In this document: piece by piece, positions 26,901 through 36,368 of the stretch
Layout: the number at the start of each line of letters is the position of its first letter
How positions within the stretch are numbered: position 1 is the stretch's first letter
Assembly: GCF_003716875.1 (NCBI RefSeq)
Contig: NZ_CP033078.1
Location: 1,426,001 to 1,490,000 of the forward strand
From: Vibrio zhugei
GTDB taxonomy: Bacteria; Pseudomonadota; Gammaproteobacteria; Enterobacterales; Vibrionaceae
Direction: 5' to 3'
DNA: 64,000 nt
Notes under the pieces: generated by a model
What the model was told of the DNA's origin: nothing
Database searches by the model: none
The model's input: the letters and a program-made list of their open reading frames with translations, nothing else
Program-made: the position numbers and the translations under genes

Positions 26901-28768
26901 ACTACCTTGTCGCTTTTGTGCAACATGGAAAACTCAAGGATCCAATAGGTTTGCATATTGGTTTTTACGACTTCATAAGGTGATTCACCGATCACTCGCA
27001 AACCCAAATTCTCCAACATCGGCATAACATCTGACAAATGAATCGGCTCTGCTCGATGATACAGCTTTAAGCGGACCGCTTTAGAATTGGTTTGTTCTTC
27101 TTGTGGGCGATAGAACAGCATGCCTAAACGATGAGTTTCGTTAAGATTTTCCATGCGCTCAATATCAGCCACAGCCGAACCTGGCATCATGTCTTCTTTA
27201 TATGAACGCGGAAACGCTCTCATGTATTCTTTTGATAGAGGTAGACCCTTACTTTCCCCAAAGTTGGCAATGATGGCTTCTGATAAACGATCGTCCCAGC
27301 TGGTGGATGCTTCCATTAAATTTCGCTCTATCTTGTTTACGTTGACTTCCATACTGTTGTCGTCGACACGCACAATATAGTGCGTACGAGCCAATGGACT
27401 TTCGGAAAAATACGTTGTGAATTCAACATCCTGATCACAACCGAAATATTGTTTGAAAATACGCTGGGTTTGCCGACGCAGTTCAGTGTTGTAACGCTCT
27501 TTAGAGACATACACCATACAGCTGAAAAAGCGTCCAAAAGGATCACGACGAACAAACAGACGCAACATATCTCTATCTTGCATCTGTACCACGCCAGTTC
27601 CGACTTCTAATAATTCCTCTTCCGAGGATTGCAACAACTCATCACGTGGATAGTTTTCTAAGATATTATGCAGTGCTTTATAGGCGTAGGAACTTTGTCG
27701 ATAACTACTTGCTGCTAAGATACGCTGAACTTTCTCATTGATTAAGGGAATATTCTCAACGCTTTGATTATAAACAGCCGAGGTATAAAGCCCAGTAAAC
27801 CGATGTTCGCCAATCACTTTGCCATTTTTATCGAATTTTTTAATGCCAATGTAATCGGTATACGCTGGTCGATGAATACGCGACTGTTTATTGCCTTTCG
27901 TCACAATCAATAAATACGGCTTCTTCGCTTCCAAACGGGCAGGATCCGGAAATTCTGACAGTTTAATAGAACGGATATGAGTGGTATCTGAGAATAAACC
28001 TAGCCCTTGATCTTTTGTCGGCTCAAGGATGCTTTCTCCATCGGCTTCGATCAAATCGAATTCTTTGTATCCCATGAACGTAAAGTTATGATCCCCCAAC
28101 CAACGCAAAAACGCGAGCGTCTCTTCATAACGATCATCTTCGATCGGAATGTTTTTACGCTCCTTCTCAAGCTGTGTGATCACGCTCGTTAAACGGCTGA
28201 CCATCGGCTGCCAATCTTGCACAACCAAGGCAGTATCTTGCAGCACCGACAATATCTCTTCTTTGAGTTCGCTCATTTCTTCTTTTGTATTTAAGCGGTC
28301 CACTTCAATATGAAAGAGCGAGTGCCATTCACCTTTCGCCTGATTAATAGAAGTGACACTGTAATCTTTTTTACGTGAAATCTGTGTGGGACCATTGAGC
28401 ATTAAATGGGAAGTCAAATCGAGACGACTTAATGTCATTTTGACAGAATCCACCAGAAACGGCGTATCTGGCACAACAATTTCGATGATGGTATGAGTTG
28501 ATTGCCAACCTTGGCGACTGATCGACGGATTAAATACCCTAACGGATAAGCTGTCTGGAGACTTTTCATTGATATGATGCCAAAGACTCACAATCGCACC
28601 GTAAAGATCCGATTCATTGCGAGCGACTAAATCATCTTGGGAAATATTACTGAAAAGATGTTGGGCCAGTTGTGTCACAAGTGGCTGTTGAGCAAGCTCT
28701 AGCCGGTCTTGGATCAATTGATATACTTTTTCAAGTAGAACCGGCATAAGAGTATCTCGCGTGGGCAT
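23936..28768 (-). CDS. gdhB: Large NAD-dependent glutamate dehydrogenase (GDH-180 class)
   Basis: Catabolic NAD-specific glutamate dehydrogenase converting glutamate to 2-oxoglutarate and ammonia. The 1610-aa length is typical of the L-GDH180 class. The long N-terminal region (1-700) has ACT-like regulatory segments. The catalytic core includes RGGKVARGGLRWSDR, PVGAKGGFVCKK (substrate-binding Lys) and VGVGDMAGDVFGNGML. The C-terminal region is helical. The ATG giving MPTRDTLMPVL is chosen because GGAG lies 6 nt upstream. It is monocistronic with its own terminator. Very secure family assignment; the gene symbol varies between species. Confidence 0.95.
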   Translation of the reverse strand: MPTRDTLMPVLLEKVYQLIQDRLELAQQPLVTQLAQHLFSNISQDDLVARNESDLYGAIVSLWHHINEKSPDSLSVRVFNPSISRQGWQSTHTIIEIVVPDTPFLVDSVKMTLSRLDLTSHLMLNGPTQISRKKDYSVTSINQAKGEWHSLFHIEVDRLNTKEEMSELKEEILSVLQDTALVVQDWQPMVSRLTSVITQLEKERKNIPIEDDRYEETLAFLRWLGDHNFTFMGYKEFDLIEADGESILEPTKDQGLGLFSDTTHIRSIKLSEFPDPARLEAKKPYLLIVTKGNKQSRIHRPAYTDYIGIKKFDKNGKVIGEHRFTGLYTSAVYNQSVENIPLINEKVQRILAASSYRQSSYAYKALHNILENYPRDELLQSSEEELLEVGTGVVQMQDRDMLRLFVRRDPFGRFFSCMVYVSKERYNTELRRQTQRIFKQYFGCDQDVEFTTYFSESPLARTHYIVRVDDNSMEVNVNKIERNLMEASTSWDDRLSEAIIANFGESKGLPLSKEYMRAFPRSYKEDMMPGSAVADIERMENLNETHRLGMLFYRPQEEQTNSKAVRLKLYHRAEPIHLSDVMPMLENLGLRVIGESPYEVVKTNMQTYWILEFSMLHKSDKVVDLREARDRFQQAFAQIWRGELESDGFNRLVLSSGLTGREVSILRAYARYMRQVGFPFSQQYIEDTLHHYPDLARALVELFKRRFDPKFKGDMKGQQGFIQSITEQLEHVDVLDDDRIIRRYMDMIMATLRTNYYQLDDQQQPKPWLALKMSPRDIPDIPEPVPAYEIFVYAPDMEGVHLRGGKVARGGLRWSDRQEDFRTEILGLVKAQQVKNTVIVPVGAKGGFVCKKQPMLSSRDEIFAEGKRCYQRFIHALLDVTDNILEGQLVAPEQVVRHDDDDPYLVVAADKGTATFSDLANAVSDEYQFWLGDAFASGGSNGYDHKAMGITAKGAWESVKRHFREMGINCQTTDFTVIGVGDMAGDVFGNGMLLSKHIRLQAAFNHMHIFIDPNPDAAASWAERDRLFALPRSSWEDYDKSLISKGGGIFSRKAKSIPLSAEIQTMLGTKKAALPPNELIRMILSMKVDLLWNGGIGTYVKASTETHTDVGDRANDGLRIDGNQLRARVVGEGGNLGMTQKGRIEYALNGGRVNTDFVDNVGGVDCSDNEVNIKIFLNTLVASGDLTVKQRNQVLEKMEEEVGHIVLDDAYCQSESISVSDYQGVQVVKEQIRFIHSLEKTGYLDRALEYIPDDETLLSREKKGVGLTRPEIAVLVAYSKMLLKEQLACEEIASDSYHSQQLAQYFPTELRRHYAETMPQHPLRKEIIATALANQMVNEMGSNFVARLHDETGAETIEIANAYAATREIFGLPWVFEQVRRLDNIATAQAQYHVIKVVRRTLRRLTRWILRNRMGNLSVQELIDRYQADVTTIIEKLESVLVSDELAEHNKEAEGWVEQGIDPETAAYVSRLSSLYSALDIASVAKDQQQSVEKTARVYFSLGERLSLHWFLKQINQQAVDNNWQALARAAFREDLDWQQRQLTAQVLSCDGDEEIGVAIDRWIEANQVALSRWENILNEFKVGTVHEFAKFSVALRELMLLNLNCQSVQ

Positions 28769-28961
28769 AAGCAACTCCAAAATTACATTATAATGAGTAT
28801 AGTACCCTGTAATAATAGACCTTACTGCACCGTTACGCTTTGACTTAACTCGCTAATTGTAAGTAACTTATTTGGTGAATGTTAATAATGTTAACTGCTA
28901 CACAGTATTACTGTGCATGACACGATACCTCAACGCAATAATATGCTGGAAAAGTAACAGA

Positions 28962-29180
28962 TTATAGAATCTCGAGTTTGTGAAACTTGTTATTGTCGTC
29001 CGTTACAAGACGAAAACGCCCTCTTATACCCAACTGACTTAAATAGGGTCGAAAACGCGAAGCGGGTAATTGCAGGCGTAAGTTTTGCTCCGTCATTACC
29101 ACAACATTGGCCGCGACTCCCGAATAGTGAGCGACAAACTCTTGATAAGAGATATTTAGAGAAAAATAATAGTCTTTCAT
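28962..29180 (-). CDS. DUF2835 family protein
   Basis: A 72-aa soluble protein of the DUF2835 family, common in marine gammaproteobacteria and pseudomonads. Family blocks are MKDYYFSLNISYQEF, LRLQLPASRFRPYL, GIRGRF and DNNKFHKLE. The ATG start was chosen to give this N-terminus; the open frame upstream adds unrelated residues. The ribosome site is weak. It lies between the pepN terminator and the gdh gene on the minus strand. No function is known for the family. Confidence 0.85.
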   Translation of the reverse strand: MKDYYFSLNISYQEFVAHYSGVAANVVVMTEQNLRLQLPASRFRPYLSQLGIRGRFRLVTDDNNKFHKLEIL

Positions 29181-29202
29181 TATAGATGCTACGCAAACTG
29201 AT

Positions 29203-29236
29203 AGAAAAAGTGGCACCCGCAAGTGCCACTTTTTTA
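29203..29236. terminator. pepN terminator (bidirectional appearance)
   Basis: Stem AGTGGCAC / GTGCCACT with a 6-nt loop, A-run before and T-run after, so it works in both directions; pepN is transcribed into it on the minus strand. Confidence 0.9.
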
Positions 29237-29298
29237 TTCATCAGTGATGTAAAATATTTGGATGGATGAATGGAGGTTTCGCCACCCGTTACACCGAT

Positions 29299-31908
29299 TT
29301 ATTGTTCCAACGCTTTGGTCACTTTCTCATACAGATCCGATGATAAGTTATCCAGCGCGACCAATTTTTCGAGCTCCGCTTTCAACATCGCTTGTCGCTC
29401 GTTATCGTAACGCGGGAACTGGATCAATGAATCAATCATACCCGCTGCCAGTTGTGGATTCGAGCTGTTTAATTCACGAATGATTTGCCCTGCAAATTGA
29501 TATCCTTCCCCGGTTTTTGCGTGGAAGTTAACTGGATTCGCTCGGAAAAATGCCCCCACTAAACTGCGAGTTCGGTTTGGATTTTTCAAACTGAATGCAG
29601 GGTGTGAGTCCATAGTTTGACGAATCACCTCAAGTGCATCACTGGCTGGATTGGTTCCTTGAACCATAAACCATTTATCCATCACTAAGCCATCAGCACT
29701 CCACTTATCACTATAATCAGCCATAAGTGCTGCGCGACATGGCAGTTGGGCACGGTTAGCTGCAGTCATCGCGGCCATCGTATCCGTCATATTATTCGCA
29801 TCACGATACTGTGCTTCAACTAACTGATTGCCTGCTTCTGTATAAGCTAAGTAGCCTAGGCACACATTACGCAGTGAACGTTGCCCAATTGCCGCATGGT
29901 CAATCGTATATGTTGTTTGTTTAAGTGTATGGTAAGTCGCGCTCAGTTCATCGACCAACGCCGTTGCTAACGTGAATTTAATCTCATGAAGCACTTTCGC
30001 AATGGCATCGACATCAATCGTATCAAACCAGCCAGACACTTCGTTATAGCTTGGCATGGTCAGCACTTCAGCAATAAAGGCCGGTTCGAGACTGTCATTA
30101 AGCAATACACCGCGGAACGCATCGATGATATGCTCTGGTAACTCAATCTCGTTACCCGCTTGCACTTGCTCTACATTATGACGAATGTACTTAGCCAATA
30201 ACATTTGACCCGCATCCCAGCGAGCAAATTCATTCGTCGCATGCACCATTAAGAATGTCAGCTCTTCATCGCTATAGTCATAGACCAATTTTACTGGCGC
30301 AGAAAATTCACGCAGTAAAGAAGGGATTGGGCATTCAGCCACGTTATCAAACACGAACGTTTGCGAGTCTTGGGTCACATTCAGAACGTGATCAATTTTC
30401 TCACCGTTACGCTGTAACTCAATCACACTGCCATCAGCAGCGTATAACTCAATATCAAAAGGAATGTGCAAAGCTTGCTTGTCTTTTTGATCATGAGTGG
30501 CGGGGGTATGCTGTGCTACGGTCAAAGCGTACGTTTGTGCCGTGGCATCGTATTCGCTGCTCACCGTTAACGTTGGCGTGCCAGACTGGCTATACCATAA
30601 ACGGAATTGTGTCAGGTCAATTCCAGAGGCATCTTCCATCGCACAAACAAAATCTTCACACGTTGCTGCGGTACCATCATGACGATCAAAATACAGTGTC
30701 ATGCCTTTTTGGAACTGAGTTTCACCCAACAGTGTGTGCATCATTCGGATCACTTCACTGCCTTTTTCATACACAGTTACGGTATAGAAATTATTCATTT
30801 CTATCACTTTCTCTGGACGAATAGGATGAGACATTGGGCCGGCATCTTGTTCAAACTGTGCACCACGAATCACGCACACATTGTTAATACGATTCACCGC
30901 TCGTGAACCAAGATCAGAAGAGAATTCTTGATCTCGGAATACAGTCAGCCCCTCTTTCAAGCTCAATTGGAACCAATCACGACAGGTCACACGGTTACCC
31001 GTCCAGTTGTGGAAATACTCGTGACCAATGACCGCCTCAATACCAAGATAATCACTGTCAGTCGCGGATTGATCATCAGCTAGAACGTATTTAGAGTTAA
31101 AGACATTCAGGCCTTTATTTTCCATCGCTCCCATGTTGAAGAAGTCCACAGCAACGACCATATAAATATCCAGATCGTACTCTAAACCAAAGCGCTCTTC
31201 ATCCCATTTCATTGAGTTGATAAGAGACGTCATCGCATGCTTGGAACGCTCGTGGTTCCCTTTATCGACGAAAATCTCTAATGTCACATCACGCCCTGAT
31301 TTGGTGGTGTAGTGATCTCGACGGACGTCAAAATCCCCGGCGACCAATGCAAACAGATAGCTGGGTTTTGGATGAGGGTCTTGCCATTTCACCCAATGAC
31401 GACCATTGTCTGTCAGCCCTTCTTCGATACGGTTACCATTACTTAATAAGTATGGATACGCCTGTTTATCGGCAATCACTGTCGTTGTGAATTTAGCCAG
31501 AACATCGGGACGATCGAGATAGTATGTAATGCGACGGAACCCTTCTGCTTCACATTGCGTACAAAATGCACCGCCAGATTTGTAAAGCCCTTCCAATGCA
31601 GTATTCGCTTCTGGATTGATGAGAGTGATGATGGTCAGCTCACAATGGGCGGGCAGATCACGAATCTCTAATTGATCGTCTTTTTGTTCGTACGCATCCC
31701 AGTCAGCCCCATCGACTTTTAACGCTTCTAGTGTGAGACCGTCACCATGTAAACATAATGTATCACTGTCTGATAATTGCTTAACGTAAGAAACCGCGGT
31801 GACCGTTGTCGCCGTATCGTGCAAATCAAAAGTTAACTCAATGTCCGTAATGGTATGCGAAGGTTGAGTATAATCTTTTCTGTATTTGGCTTGAGGAGTT
31901 TGAGCCAT
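29299..31908 (-). CDS. pepN: Aminopeptidase N (M1 family)
   Basis: Zinc metallo-aminopeptidase with broad specificity that finishes cytosolic protein breakdown. The exopeptidase motif GAMEN is at residues 260-264, the zinc site HEYFH at 296-300, and the third ligand Glu is 19 residues later in SLKEGLTVF. The start ATG (MAQTPQAKYRKDY) has AGGA about 8 nt upstream, and the 869-aa length matches E. coli PepN (870). The frame is open further upstream but without support. Monocistronic, with a strong terminator downstream. Confidence 0.97.
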   Translation of the reverse strand: MAQTPQAKYRKDYTQPSHTITDIELTFDLHDTATTVTAVSYVKQLSDSDTLCLHGDGLTLEALKVDGADWDAYEQKDDQLEIRDLPAHCELTIITLINPEANTALEGLYKSGGAFCTQCEAEGFRRITYYLDRPDVLAKFTTTVIADKQAYPYLLSNGNRIEEGLTDNGRHWVKWQDPHPKPSYLFALVAGDFDVRRDHYTTKSGRDVTLEIFVDKGNHERSKHAMTSLINSMKWDEERFGLEYDLDIYMVVAVDFFNMGAMENKGLNVFNSKYVLADDQSATDSDYLGIEAVIGHEYFHNWTGNRVTCRDWFQLSLKEGLTVFRDQEFSSDLGSRAVNRINNVCVIRGAQFEQDAGPMSHPIRPEKVIEMNNFYTVTVYEKGSEVIRMMHTLLGETQFQKGMTLYFDRHDGTAATCEDFVCAMEDASGIDLTQFRLWYSQSGTPTLTVSSEYDATAQTYALTVAQHTPATHDQKDKQALHIPFDIELYAADGSVIELQRNGEKIDHVLNVTQDSQTFVFDNVAECPIPSLLREFSAPVKLVYDYSDEELTFLMVHATNEFARWDAGQMLLAKYIRHNVEQVQAGNEIELPEHIIDAFRGVLLNDSLEPAFIAEVLTMPSYNEVSGWFDTIDVDAIAKVLHEIKFTLATALVDELSATYHTLKQTTYTIDHAAIGQRSLRNVCLGYLAYTEAGNQLVEAQYRDANNMTDTMAAMTAANRAQLPCRAALMADYSDKWSADGLVMDKWFMVQGTNPASDALEVIRQTMDSHPAFSLKNPNRTRSLVGAFFRANPVNFHAKTGEGYQFAGQIIRELNSSNPQLAAGMIDSLIQFPRYDNERQAMLKAELEKLVALDNLSSDLYEKVTKALEQ

Positions 31909-32072
31909 TGCCGTAATCCTTTTTGACGTAATGATATTGTGACTATCCAATATAGATGCTAATGATCTTAAGCCGACAATCGACAATAACAACCCCTATC
32001 TGCAAAAAACTCGGTATTTTATGAGAATAGCTCGCATTATTGCTGATAAAAGCGCCAATTGTATCTGTGCCA

Positions 32073-32747
32073 TTAAGGCGCTCGACTCAACGTCGTAAGG
32101 AGCGATCCATTTTCCATATCTAACGTCATCGTATCGTTATGCAACGAATACTTAGCATCATGCTGACCATGCTCATACATGAAAACAAAATGATTCTGTT
32201 CGATATAAAACACGCCTTGATGCACCGTTTCATCGCCTTGAGACGTCACAGAGCGAAACAAGAAGACGAAATCCGGTTTGATGAGCAATTCAATATGGTC
32301 AACAGCATGCTTGCCTCTAGCTTCGAGGTTTTTTACATCATCACTTTTCCATTGTCCTGCTAGCTCGCGTGGCAACGCTTTATAAAAATAGAGCCCATTC
32401 ATATACAAGGTATTATGGCTACCTTGGTAAGCATAATTGTGCTTTTCTCCATTCGTAAATTGAAATTGCAACGCTTCATCGTTGGCAGAGAAGTGTCCTT
32501 GCCAATGTTGAACGGAATGATCCTGCTTTTTTACATCAATTTGGAAGCGATAATCGGAGCGCAGCTGCACATGAATAGAACGATAACCCTCTGGTGTGTC
32601 TTCTGGATGGGGATTGATAAAATACCAATCGCCTAAGAGAAAGGGATGATCAAAATAAGTGATGTCATGCTGACCATCTTGATGTGCCCAACTAAAGGGC
32701 GTCACCATCACCCATAAGCTCAAAATTACGCAGCGCAGCCACTTCAT
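32073..32747 (-). CDS. Exported protein of unknown function
   Basis: A 224-aa exported protein with a signal peptide (MKWLRCVILSLWVMV, cleaved near SWA-HQDG at about residue 22). The mature part is predicted all-beta with two similar halves: LLGDWYFINPHPEDTPEGY early and LAGQWKSDDVKNL in the middle, each followed by strands. This suggests a duplicated lipocalin-like or META-like fold, by inspection only. The start ATG has AAGGAG 6 nt upstream. From memory an uncharacterised gene also occurs between pepN and prc in other vibrios. No function can be assigned. Confidence 0.7.
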   Translation of the reverse strand: MKWLRCVILSLWVMVTPFSWAHQDGQHDITYFDHPFLLGDWYFINPHPEDTPEGYRSIHVQLRSDYRFQIDVKKQDHSVQHWQGHFSANDEALQFQFTNGEKHNYAYQGSHNTLYMNGLYFYKALPRELAGQWKSDDVKNLEARGKHAVDHIELLIKPDFVFLFRSVTSQGDETVHQGVFYIEQNHFVFMYEHGQHDAKYSLHNDTMTLDMENGSLLTTLSRAP

Positions 32748-32917
32748 AAGCCACTCCTTACCATTACTAGACTCTATGCTAAGCGTAGACAAAGCTGATG
32801 GGGCTGGTAGGAGAATTTGCCATAATGGCGCTGTGGATGTGATCGCTACAGACAGTAACGAACCTTGTTTCTGCGGGGTGTTACTTCGCGATGTGATGAC
32901 AACGACGCTCGCGACAA

Positions 32918-32948
32918 AAATAAAAACGAGCCATATAGGCTCGTTTTT
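32918..32948. terminator. prc terminator
   Basis: Stem AAAAACGAGCC / GGCTCGTTTTT with a 5-nt loop; the T-run lies in the minus direction of prc. Confidence 0.92.
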
Positions 32949-32970
32949 CGATAGAGTGCTAGCGATGATA

Positions 32971-34977
32971 TTAATGTTTCATATCATCAACCATATCGCC
33001 CGTCACGGCAACGGCTTCATCTAAGTATGCGTCTGGCGACTCATAATCTTTGGGAATATCATCAAACGAAGCGTACGGTTTTTTACCGTCGGCTTTGCGA
33101 CGTTCATTCACACGTTGCAGCTGCTCGCTATCCGCTTCTTCCGCTTTTTTCTGACGAACCTGCTCGTTAAGAGATAAGAATTTATCGTCTTTCTCTTTTT
33201 TGTACTTGGCAATATCTTCAGCAATAAAGCCAAATTCACGGTCGTGGGCGATACGCGCCTTGTGCTGAGTCGTCAATTCCTTGATCAGATCTCGATCATT
33301 ATGAACCGGACGATAGTCCGCTTTCGCGATACTGTCCCAAGGCAACGCATTATCTTCCACACTCTCGCCCGTATCTTTAGGATCGATCGGAGTTGGGAAC
33401 GCAATATCGGGCTTCACTCCCTTCTCTTGCGTACTGCCACCATCAATACGATAGAACTTCTGGATAGTGTATTGTACGTATCCCAATGGATCATCGAAGA
33501 CATCATAAATATGATTCAACGAACGGTGCTGCTGAACCGTGCCTTTCCCATAGGAATTCTCGCCCAAAATGACCGCTCGACCATAATCTTGCATGGCAGC
33601 CGCAAAAATCTCTGAGGCCGAAGCACTGTATCGATTAATCAACACCGTCATCGGCCCTGAATACGCTTCTTTACCATCGGTATCACTGTCAATATTGACG
33701 CGACCGTAACTATCTCGCACTTGGACAACAGGGCCGCTCTTAATGAACAATCCACTCAAGCCAATCGCTTCAGTTAACGCACCACCCCCATTGTTACGCA
33801 GATCAACAACGATCCCATCGACGTGTTTGGCTTTCAGCTTTTCGATAAGCTTATCCGTATCTTTCGATAAACCGACGTAAAAACTTGGCACTTCAAGGAC
33901 GCCAATCTTATGCCCGTCTACCGTTTTCACTTCCGATTTCACTGCACGGTCTTCAAGACGAATCTTATCCCGAACAATTGTGACAACGTGACTTTTAGCG
34001 CCTTTACTGTCTGGTAAAATTTGCAATTTAACTTTGGTACCTTTCGGTCCCTTAATTAAATCGACAATATCATCGAGACGCCAGCCGACCACATCGACGA
34101 TTTTCTCACCGTCCTGCCCGACGCCAATAATTTTATCGCCTTTGGACAACTTGTGACTTTTTTCAGCCGGGCCACCTTTCACGAGTGAACGAATTTCAGT
34201 GTAATCGTCACTCGCTTGCAGTACCGCGCCAATGCCTTCCAAAGACAAATTCATATCGGTTTGAAATTGTTTGGCACTGCGTGGCGATAAATAACTGGTA
34301 TGCGGATCAATGGAGCGTGCAAACGCATTCATGTAAATCTGGAATACATCTTCACTGTGCGTTTGACTCAAACGCTTGATGGCGTTGTTGTATCGCTTAG
34401 TCAATGTTTTCTTGATTTCCGGCCAATCTTTTCCAGCCAGTTTCAAGTTTAATGCATCGTATTTAACTCGTTTACGCCATAAATCATCCAATTCGGCGAC
34501 GTTCTTTGGCCACGCGGCTTCAGAGCGATCGAGCTGAATGGATTCGTTTTTATCAAATGACATTTTTTTGTCGAGTAGCGACAATGCATATTGATAACGT
34601 TCATAACGTTTTTGTTGAGACAAATTATACAATTTAAAGGCAATCTCGTTGTTACCTGCCTTCAATTGATCATCAATTTGTGTGGACCAAGAGTGAAAAG
34701 AATCGATATCCGCTTGAGTGAAAATATTGCGGTTGTAATCCAACATTTTCAAATAACGGTTAAAAATCTTTTGAGAGAACTGATTATCGAGAGAAAAATG
34801 CTTGTAATGAGAGCGTGTGAACCGTGAAGTGACCCGTTTTGCAGCGATAGACTGCTGGGATTCAGGCTTGAGCTTAGGTAAGCTTTCTTCACTAATATTG
34901 GCTTCTACAGCCTGAGCTGAAAATGCTGCTAGCCAAACGCTAGCAGCAATCAGTGTCAATTTTGAACGGCATTTCAT
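32971..34977 (-). CDS. prc: Tail-specific (C-terminal processing) periplasmic protease Prc
   Basis: Periplasmic serine protease of family S41 that degrades proteins with nonpolar C-termini and controls peptidoglycan hydrolases. Signal peptide MKCRSKLTLIAASVW...AQA (about 1-23), N-terminal helical domain, PDZ domain (about 240-325) and the Ser-Lys catalytic dyad: Ser453 in NRYSASASEIF and Lys478 in GENSYGKGTVQ. The C-terminal helical region is charged. Length 668 aa compared with about 680 in E. coli. It starts with ATG, 17 bp after the proQ stop, forming the conserved proQ-prc operon. Confidence 0.96.
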   Translation of the reverse strand: MKCRSKLTLIAASVWLAAFSAQAVEANISEESLPKLKPESQQSIAAKRVTSRFTRSHYKHFSLDNQFSQKIFNRYLKMLDYNRNIFTQADIDSFHSWSTQIDDQLKAGNNEIAFKLYNLSQQKRYERYQYALSLLDKKMSFDKNESIQLDRSEAAWPKNVAELDDLWRKRVKYDALNLKLAGKDWPEIKKTLTKRYNNAIKRLSQTHSEDVFQIYMNAFARSIDPHTSYLSPRSAKQFQTDMNLSLEGIGAVLQASDDYTEIRSLVKGGPAEKSHKLSKGDKIIGVGQDGEKIVDVVGWRLDDIVDLIKGPKGTKVKLQILPDSKGAKSHVVTIVRDKIRLEDRAVKSEVKTVDGHKIGVLEVPSFYVGLSKDTDKLIEKLKAKHVDGIVVDLRNNGGGALTEAIGLSGLFIKSGPVVQVRDSYGRVNIDSDTDGKEAYSGPMTVLINRYSASASEIFAAAMQDYGRAVILGENSYGKGTVQQHRSLNHIYDVFDDPLGYVQYTIQKFYRIDGGSTQEKGVKPDIAFPTPIDPKDTGESVEDNALPWDSIAKADYRPVHNDRDLIKELTTQHKARIAHDREFGFIAEDIAKYKKEKDDKFLSLNEQVRQKKAEEADSEQLQRVNERRKADGKKPYASFDDIPKDYESPDAYLDEAVAVTGDMVDDMKH

Positions 34978-34994
34978 GCGTAGGAATATCTCCT

Positions 34995-35627
34995 TTAAGC
35001 GCGCAAGTGCTCCATCTTGACAACCATTTGTAGGCCGTTAACAAGTTGGACACGCACATCTTCCTTATTAATTTCAACAATGGTCGCTGCCATGTTGCCT
35101 TTGCCCATATTTACATTTACTTGTTTACCGACCGATGCTTCATCAGTATTCAAAGCACGTGTTTCAACTGGCTTATTATTACTTGCTTTTGCAGGTGCTT
35201 TTGATTGAGATTTAGGGCGACGATTTTGCGGTTTTTGCGCTGTCTTCGCTTTACCTTCTTCACGTGCTTTCTTGTTTTGCTCTTTACGACGAGCGTCAAC
35301 ACGAGCTTTGCTCTCGGCTAACGCTGTTTTTGCATGTTCAATGTGTTGTTCTTCTAATTCACCACAGTCATTACCATCGAGATCGACACGCACAGCACCA
35401 GGTTTAACACCATGCAGATAACGCCAAGAAGAAGTGTACTGTCTTAAAGCAGCACGTAGCTGTGTCTTGCTGACTTTTGAGTCGTCACTTAGACGTTCTG
35501 CAAGATCTTGAAAAATACCAATTTTTAATGGCTTGGCTTCACCTTCTAAAGTAAAGCATTTAGGGAAACATTCAGCAATGTATGCGATAACTTCTTTGCT
35601 GTTTTTTAACTTTTCAGTGTTTTCCAT
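34995..35627 (-). CDS. proQ: RNA chaperone ProQ
   Basis: Global RNA-binding protein that stabilises sRNAs and mRNA 3' ends; originally found as affecting ProP. The N-terminal FinO/ProQ domain (about 5-120) contains [22 protein letters not shown] and [23 protein letters not shown] Lys/Arg/Ala-rich linker (about 120-160) and a C-terminal Tudor-like domain (about 165-210) follow. Length 210 aa is near the 232 of E. coli. It starts with ATG and is first in an operon with prc. Confidence 0.95.
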   Translation of the reverse strand: MENTEKLKNSKEVIAYIAECFPKCFTLEGEAKPLKIGIFQDLAERLSDDSKVSKTQLRAALRQYTSSWRYLHGVKPGAVRVDLDGNDCGELEEQHIEHAKTALAESKARVDARRKEQNKKAREEGKAKTAQKPQNRRPKSQSKAPAKASNNKPVETRALNTDEASVGKQVNVNMGKGNMAATIVEINKEDVRVQLVNGLQMVVKMEHLRA

Positions 35628-35728
35628 GAGGGTTCCTGGTTGGTGCGGCTACTTCCGCAAAGCATTTTCAATAAATATGTTCGGTATTATAGTGACCTGA
35701 ATGGGAAAAACCACAGGCAAACACCAAT

Positions 35729-36205
35729 TTATGCTTTGTTAGCGTGTGAATTGAGCAGGTTTTCAACCTGATTCATCAATTCTGTTAATCCAGATTGATC
35801 AATTTCACTAAAACGACCGATATTTGGACTGTCGATATCTAATACGCCTGCCACCTTGCCGTTGATCGAAAACGGGATGACTAACTCAGAGTTACTTGCG
35901 GCATCACAGGCAATATGTCCTTCGAATTCATGTACATCATAAATGCGTTGTACTGTATTTGTCGAGACTGCGGTACCACAAACTCCTTTTCCAACCGGAA
36001 TACGGACACACGCTGGCAATCCTTGGAAAGGGCCTAATACCATTTCGTCTTCACTATCCATCACATAAAAGCCGACCCAATTGATGTCTTCTAATTCCAT
36101 ATTGAGTAGCGCACTGATGTTAGCGAGATTGGCAATCAAGTTGGGTTCACTTTCCACCAACGAGACCGCTTGCTTAGTGAGACGCTGGTATTGTTCGATA
36201 TTCAT
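35729..36205 (-). CDS. msrC: Free methionine-(R)-sulfoxide reductase (GAF type)
   Basis: GAF-fold enzyme that reduces free methionine-(R)-sulfoxide. The three catalytic cysteines are Cys66 (GLPACVRIP), Cys76 (GKGVCGTAV) and Cys100 (HIACDAASNSE), matching the E. coli pattern. The start ATG (MNIEQYQRL) was chosen over an ATG two codons upstream because GGAA lies at proper spacing only for the downstream one. At 158 aa it is family-typical. It sits upstream of proQ on the same strand, 101 bp away, and is divergent from the ABC exporter. Confidence 0.93.
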   Translation of the reverse strand: MNIEQYQRLTKQAVSLVESEPNLIANLANISALLNMELEDINWVGFYVMDSEDEMVLGPFQGLPACVRIPVGKGVCGTAVSTNTVQRIYDVHEFEGHIACDAASNSELVIPFSINGKVAGVLDIDSPNIGRFSEIDQSGLTELMNQVENLLNSHANKA

Positions 36206-36368
36206 ATACATTTCCAATTAAAACTTAAAGACTTCATAATTCTGAGCTCGTACAATACAAACTCATTGATAAAAATAGGATGTTTCCATCATTGCTATGA
36301 CAGATTCACAGGACACTATTAGCGTTTCTTAGCTAATAACTCAAGCAAAACAGCATAAATCCAAGCTT

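Noticed and set aside
28990..29241. 83-aa frame overlapping DUF2835
   Set aside because: Alternative frame of the DUF2835 gene; the DUF2835 frame has the recognised family sequence.
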